DNA of 64,000 bases from the NCBI GenBank assembly GCA_018292915.2, contig JACVVK020000033.1:2842501-2906500 (forward strand), given 5' to 3'. This DNA is from Batillaria attramentaria. Its lineage: Eukaryota; Mollusca; Gastropoda; Batillariidae. Below the pieces are notes generated by a model. The model was not told the DNA's origin. It ran no database searches and saw nothing but the letters and a program-made list of their open reading frames with translations. The translations under genes were made by a program, and so were the position numbers. Positions 51,710-64,000 of this stretch are shown in pieces (position 1 is the stretch's first letter; every line of letters begins with the position of its first letter).

Positions 51710-52044
51710 TCTGTGGTCAGTTAGGAGTTACAGACTACCTCTATGGGTATTTCAGCATAAAACATTAATTCAGCAAGACCAGGGTTATTTGTTACAATTT
51801 TGTTGTTTCTTTCTTTCTTTCTTTCTTTCTACACGTTTGGTTCATTGGCTGTCTCCATTTTAGCCATTCCAATAGTTTAGCAACCCCAGCAGATGCTTTC
51901 CTTGCTTGATGCGTGTTTGTGTTGTGGCAGATTTTCCTTATCGGTTTCATCGTAACTGTGGTGCGTGGTCGCCGATCAGCCATCCAGGGCGAGGTGGACA
52001 AGGACGACTTTGAGGAGAGTGACGAAGAGCTTCTCCATGCTTAA
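45090..52044 (+). CDS. LMBRD1: Lysosomal cobalamin transport protein LMBD1, 15 exons, complete
   Basis: Exons: 45090-45149, 45532-45708, 45940-46003, 46202-46296, 46745-46812, 46999-47087, 47560-47633, 48430-48555, 48695-48915, 49290-49392, 49576-49680, 49797-49940, 50269-50335, 50772-50875, 51931-52044. Phases close to 536 residues (human about 540). LMBD1 is a polytopic lysosomal membrane protein that works with the ABCD4 transporter to release cobalamin to the cytosol. Seen: hydrophobic segments spread through the protein, and family blocks LLTSDLVPVDIFLVSFMKN, NGTFKDWA, LEDTVLYAYY, FFYEEKDEN, GAFVP, TYTAYGMSALP, a charged Arg/Glu-rich loop (exons 8-9), VFPLDYILMTG, GIWFLWIRMYK, QYSSFGSQHYL, and an acidic cytosolic tail. 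The start has a strong context (A at -3, G at +4). The short exon 13 follows from phase and from the downstream Cys-Thr-Ile-Thr block. The end of exon 7 with its splice donor is tandemly copied downstream (see 47604-47939). Confidence 0.95.
47604..47939. repeat. 48-bp minisatellite, 7 copies, containing the LMBRD1 exon 7 end and its splice donor
   Basis: Seven consecutive 48-bp units start at 47604, 47652, 47700, 47748, 47796, 47844 and 47892. The first unit comprises the last 30 bases of LMBRD1 exon 7 (coding LGMLGLVTYT) plus the first 18 bases of intron 7, including the donor GTGAGT at 47634. Copies are nearly identical; differences sit in the three or four bases before each unit boundary. 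In the exon frame, units 1, 2, 5 and 6 end in TAG, so only the first donor gives a clean reading frame. Confidence 0.95.
51186..51648. mobile_element. Possible inverted-repeat element in LMBRD1 intron 14
   Basis: ACAGCACTAGACATCACTAT-type sequence at about 51188-51211 is mirrored near 51612-51648, where the pattern AGTGCTGT repeats three times. The match is imperfect and no target duplication is clear. Confidence 0.3.
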
Positions 52045-52889
52045 CTGCCTTCTACAGTCTACAGATCAGCTTCAGAGTATGGTGTGTGACCATGTTACAG
52101 ATTCTGAAATACTTGTAGTGCAAAAAGGGCAGTGAAGTTATCTGTAGTCATGTAATTTATAACCACAGTCACAGAAGCATTGAACTGAGACAGTTCGGAA
52201 AAAAATCGTGCTTGTGTTTCAAGACGCTGTGCATTGCGGTCAGACTGTTGTACATCCTAGCACTGGCTTGTACGTGTCGTGGGTCTCACTGCACAAAAAG
52301 AATTGTGATATGATCTCTTGCAGTTGCAGACTTTTCTCTGTGTGAGAATGAAACTGATGGATGCTGGGTTGTGTGTGTGTGTGTGTGTTGAAGGGGAGGT
52401 TGGCTTTCATTGCATTTTGAGACTTGATTGTGTGTGATGTTTTGCAAAATACAGTATTTAGAGGTTTAGCTTGTGGATTGAGGATGCAATCAAGTTGAAC
52501 ATCCTTTCTCACCCACAAGGGTTGTATTGCTGTCAGTTGGGATGAAACATTTGTGGGCTGATTTATTACCATCATATGTACCATGCATCACTGATGTGTT
52601 TTGTCTGTCATTCGAATAGTTATAGTCCTACTACTAAGACCCACGGCTCCAGGTGGAGCATAGGCCATCGACGACCCTTCGCCATCGCACTCTGTTCTGG
52701 GCTACTCTTGCCACTCCAGTCCAGTTGATCGTTCAAATAGTTATAGCGCTGCTTAAAGAGTAATTGTAAGCATTTTCCATGTTTACTAGAAGCCAACTTG
52801 TGGAACAGTTGCCCTTGTGAGTGAAGCTGTACACTCAGAATTGTCCGTCTTTCATGACCAGTCGAGTTCTGAAATCGAGAAAGTGCCGT
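52045..52889. other. Start of the LMBRD1 3' untranslated region
   Basis: Follows the LMBRD1 stop codon without a nearby AATAAA; the first clear one on the + strand is at 54501-54506. A segment at 52635-52720 resembles the tail of a non-LTR element, but too weakly to call. Confidence 0.4.
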
Positions 52890-53275
52890 TTAATGATAAT
52901 TGTATACCGAGTAGGCGCTTTACCCAATTTCACGAATCGGCTCAAAGCGCCGCGAACGGAACCCGACTTGAATGCTCATGTGAATCACACACATTCTCTC
53001 ACACACTGGACATGAATACATTACAGTCACGTGGTGCGGAGGATCAGCTCAGCTGTTTAAGTTTCAGAATTTAGAATTGTATTTATTTTCAAATTTTGTG
53101 GGCTGAACGTTTCCGAAGCAGAGGGGGAGGAAGCCGGAGTACCCTGAGAGAACCCCCAATGATCGGCCCTGAAGAACAGTGCCACATACGAGAAGGAAAA
53201 ATTCTTTGTTCCGAATGGGACTCGAACCTGACCACCTGCATTGGTATCGAAGTCTTAACCACTAGACTTCCCCAG
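52890..53275. repeat. Dispersed repeat, family C, with minus-strand tRNA-like end
   Basis: Shares about 300 bp with 60855-61150 (blocks GTGAATCACACACATTCTCT, GTGGTGCGGAGGATCAGCTC, GAAGCCGGAGTACCC). Its right end, read on the minus strand, is tRNA-like (TCTAGTGGTTAAGAC and GGTTCGAGTCCC), so it is probably a SINE. Confidence 0.65.
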
Positions 53276-53899
53276 GCTATGTCAAAAGGCAATAATTCAA
53301 AATTTTCTACTCAGCAGTTTACTGTTGCCTCAACACTAGCTGGCTCCTTGGGACATTCGTGTCACAAGTACCCTTCTGTTGGCTCTGTGCACTGCTGTCA
53401 CTGTGCAGGTGTCTAAGTGGTGTGATGCTTGACACCACCAAAACAGCTCACAATTATCTGTGAGCCTAAAACTCACAAAAGTTACGCCTTTTAAGTATTA
53501 AGAGAGTGCGCACTCTGCTTTTTCCTGATGCGGGAAGCTTGTTTTGTGGGTTGTTGGTTTTTTTTTGTTTGTTTTTTGAAATCACTGCATGTCTTTTGAC
53601 ATCATAAGGTAATGGTTTTGCATGTACATGACCTTGTTTTTTCTCCTTTTCACTTTGAAATTACAGTATATGTGCGGAGAGAATCAGTCTCCTTCCATCT
53701 GTTGTAATTTTTGTGTGCTGTTCTTGACTTCTTGATTGCCTACCTAATAGTCGTGTATTGGCACACCTTGACTCCAAGTCAGGTGTTACCAGGTAATAAT
53801 TAATGTGTGAAACTCTGTTGTGCAAACCAGAAAGAGTACAGAACATGACACATGAACGCCCTGTGTTGCTTTGCCTTAAAATTCATTCAACGTAATTGT

Positions 53900-53946
53900 A
53901 ATGTGTGTGTGTGTGTGTGTGTGTGTGTGTTGGGGGGGGGGGGGGT
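53900..53946. repeat. (GT)n followed by poly-G
   Basis: About 15 GT units then about 14 G, in the LMBRD1/SLC13 intergenic region. Confidence 0.95.
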
Positions 53947-53984
53947 GCAGTTCTTGTAGATAGGATTCTGTAAAGCAGCATGTT

Positions 53985-54331
53985 TATAATAGACGACTCC
54001 ACTCGGCAAGCCCCGAGGCCAAAGCCCCGCCCCTTTACTCTGCCCTGTATTGGCAAAACACAGTACATCCCCGACGTCATGTTATAGAAATAGCGGTGAT
54101 TCAAGGTGAAAGAGACTGATGCAATGATCATTTTACGCAAATGCTGTCCATGGACTTAGTGCTTTCCATGTTTCAGTCATATCAAACTACACGTGCTTCC
54201 CATGTTGTAGTGTCTGGCAAAAAGTTCTCCAGACCATCCCATGTGTTGTGCTTATTATGCCGCGGGACGCGATTGGCTGAATTCTGGGGGCTCGGCCCTT
54301 TTGATTGACAGGAGTGGGGTCGTCCATTATA
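53985..54331. mobile_element. Non-autonomous inverted-repeat element downstream of LMBRD1
   Basis: TATAATAGACGACTCCACTC (53985-54004) is matched at 54312-54331 by its reverse complement with two mismatches. The 347-bp span has no reading frame of note. Its ends start and finish in TATA, so a TA target duplication is possible. Confidence 0.55.
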
Positions 54332-55004
54332 CTAAATTCTTTTCAAAATTGGTTTCTGCACATTCTTTGCTTGTATGCAGATATGGGACATATTTATTGA
54401 AACGCCTTCATTTCTGTTTAACGTGCATGAGAAGTATTTGATGTTCGCACTATTTGATATTTGATATTTTCATTTGTTGTAACTTTCCATTTGTGCCAGA
54501 AATAAAATGGGAAAAAAACTTCATCAGTGTTTTGTGAAACATGCCGATGTAACTGTGCCTTGTGAGTCAGTGGAAACATTGATCTGTATGTACATAATGT
54601 ACACAGAATATGTTTGTTGTTCTTAGTCACACAATTATCAATCTGTTCACTGTTCTCACACCACCAAAATTCAGCATCCTTGTGGTCGACTGTCGGTGAT
54701 TCAAAGTCTCGCCATAGTACCCAGCGTTAGAACGTCACCTCCCGAACTCGGTACTGTAGGAAGTGACCGCCGAGGTTCTTTCAGGGTTGCAGAGTTACTA
54801 AACTAACAAGCTGTCTTCGTCCCCTGTGAAAGCAATCAATTACTATCTGAAATGCATACCGAGTTGTATTTTGCATTTTGACAGTAGCGTGATTTCCTGT
54901 GAGCTCCCTGATACAGGCAGTTATTTTGCACTTTGACAGCTGCACGACTGATTTCCTGTGAACTCCCTGATACAGGCAGTGTATGAACTTGTATACCATC
55001 GTGG

Positions 55005-64000
<8,996 letters not shown>

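Overview
The window is nuclear DNA from an animal. Genes are split into many short exons with GT–AG introns, and the non-coding part is packed with (CA/GT)n microsatellites, homopolymer tracts, tRNA-derived SINEs and small inverted-repeat elements. Gene content and repeat style suggest a lophotrochozoan, most likely a gastropod mollusc; I cannot name the species.

Layout. Positions 1–17044 hold no gene I can support and consist of microsatellites and repeat fragments. A POFUT1 orthologue (protein O-fucosyltransferase 1, + strand, 8 exons) spans 17045–28836, with introns filled by mobile elements. Positions 28837–34960 are intergenic, with a SINE, a 77-bp minisatellite and a LINE fragment. A MYSM1 orthologue (histone H2A deubiquitinase with Myb, SWIRM and MPN domains, − strand, 16 exons) spans 34961–45022. 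An LMBRD1 orthologue (lysosomal cobalamin exporter, + strand, 15 exons) spans 45090–52044. The 3' part of an SLC13-family sodium/carboxylate cotransporter gene (− strand) runs from 55005 off the right edge.

I derived the exon joins by hand from splice sites and reading phase. POFUT1, MYSM1 and LMBRD1 each close into one uninterrupted reading frame (400, 939 and 536 residues), close to or somewhat longer than the human proteins as I recall them. MYSM1 and LMBRD1 are head to head with only 67 bp between start codons, so they must share a promoter region. POFUT1/MYSM1 and LMBRD1/SLC13 are convergent pairs. No common pathway links the four genes: they act in Notch-type glycosylation, chromatin, lysosomal vitamin B12 export and carboxylate uptake.

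The most unusual points are: a 48-bp tandem array that copies the end of LMBRD1 exon 7 together with its splice donor seven times; two single-base frame breaks in SLC13, one of them in the conserved SNT substrate/sodium motif; the absence of a KDEL-like ER-retention tail on POFUT1; CA/UG repeats pressed against SLC13 splice sites; and a pair of repeat copies that differ by a microsatellite expanded in only one of them. I found no sign of a new multigene system.
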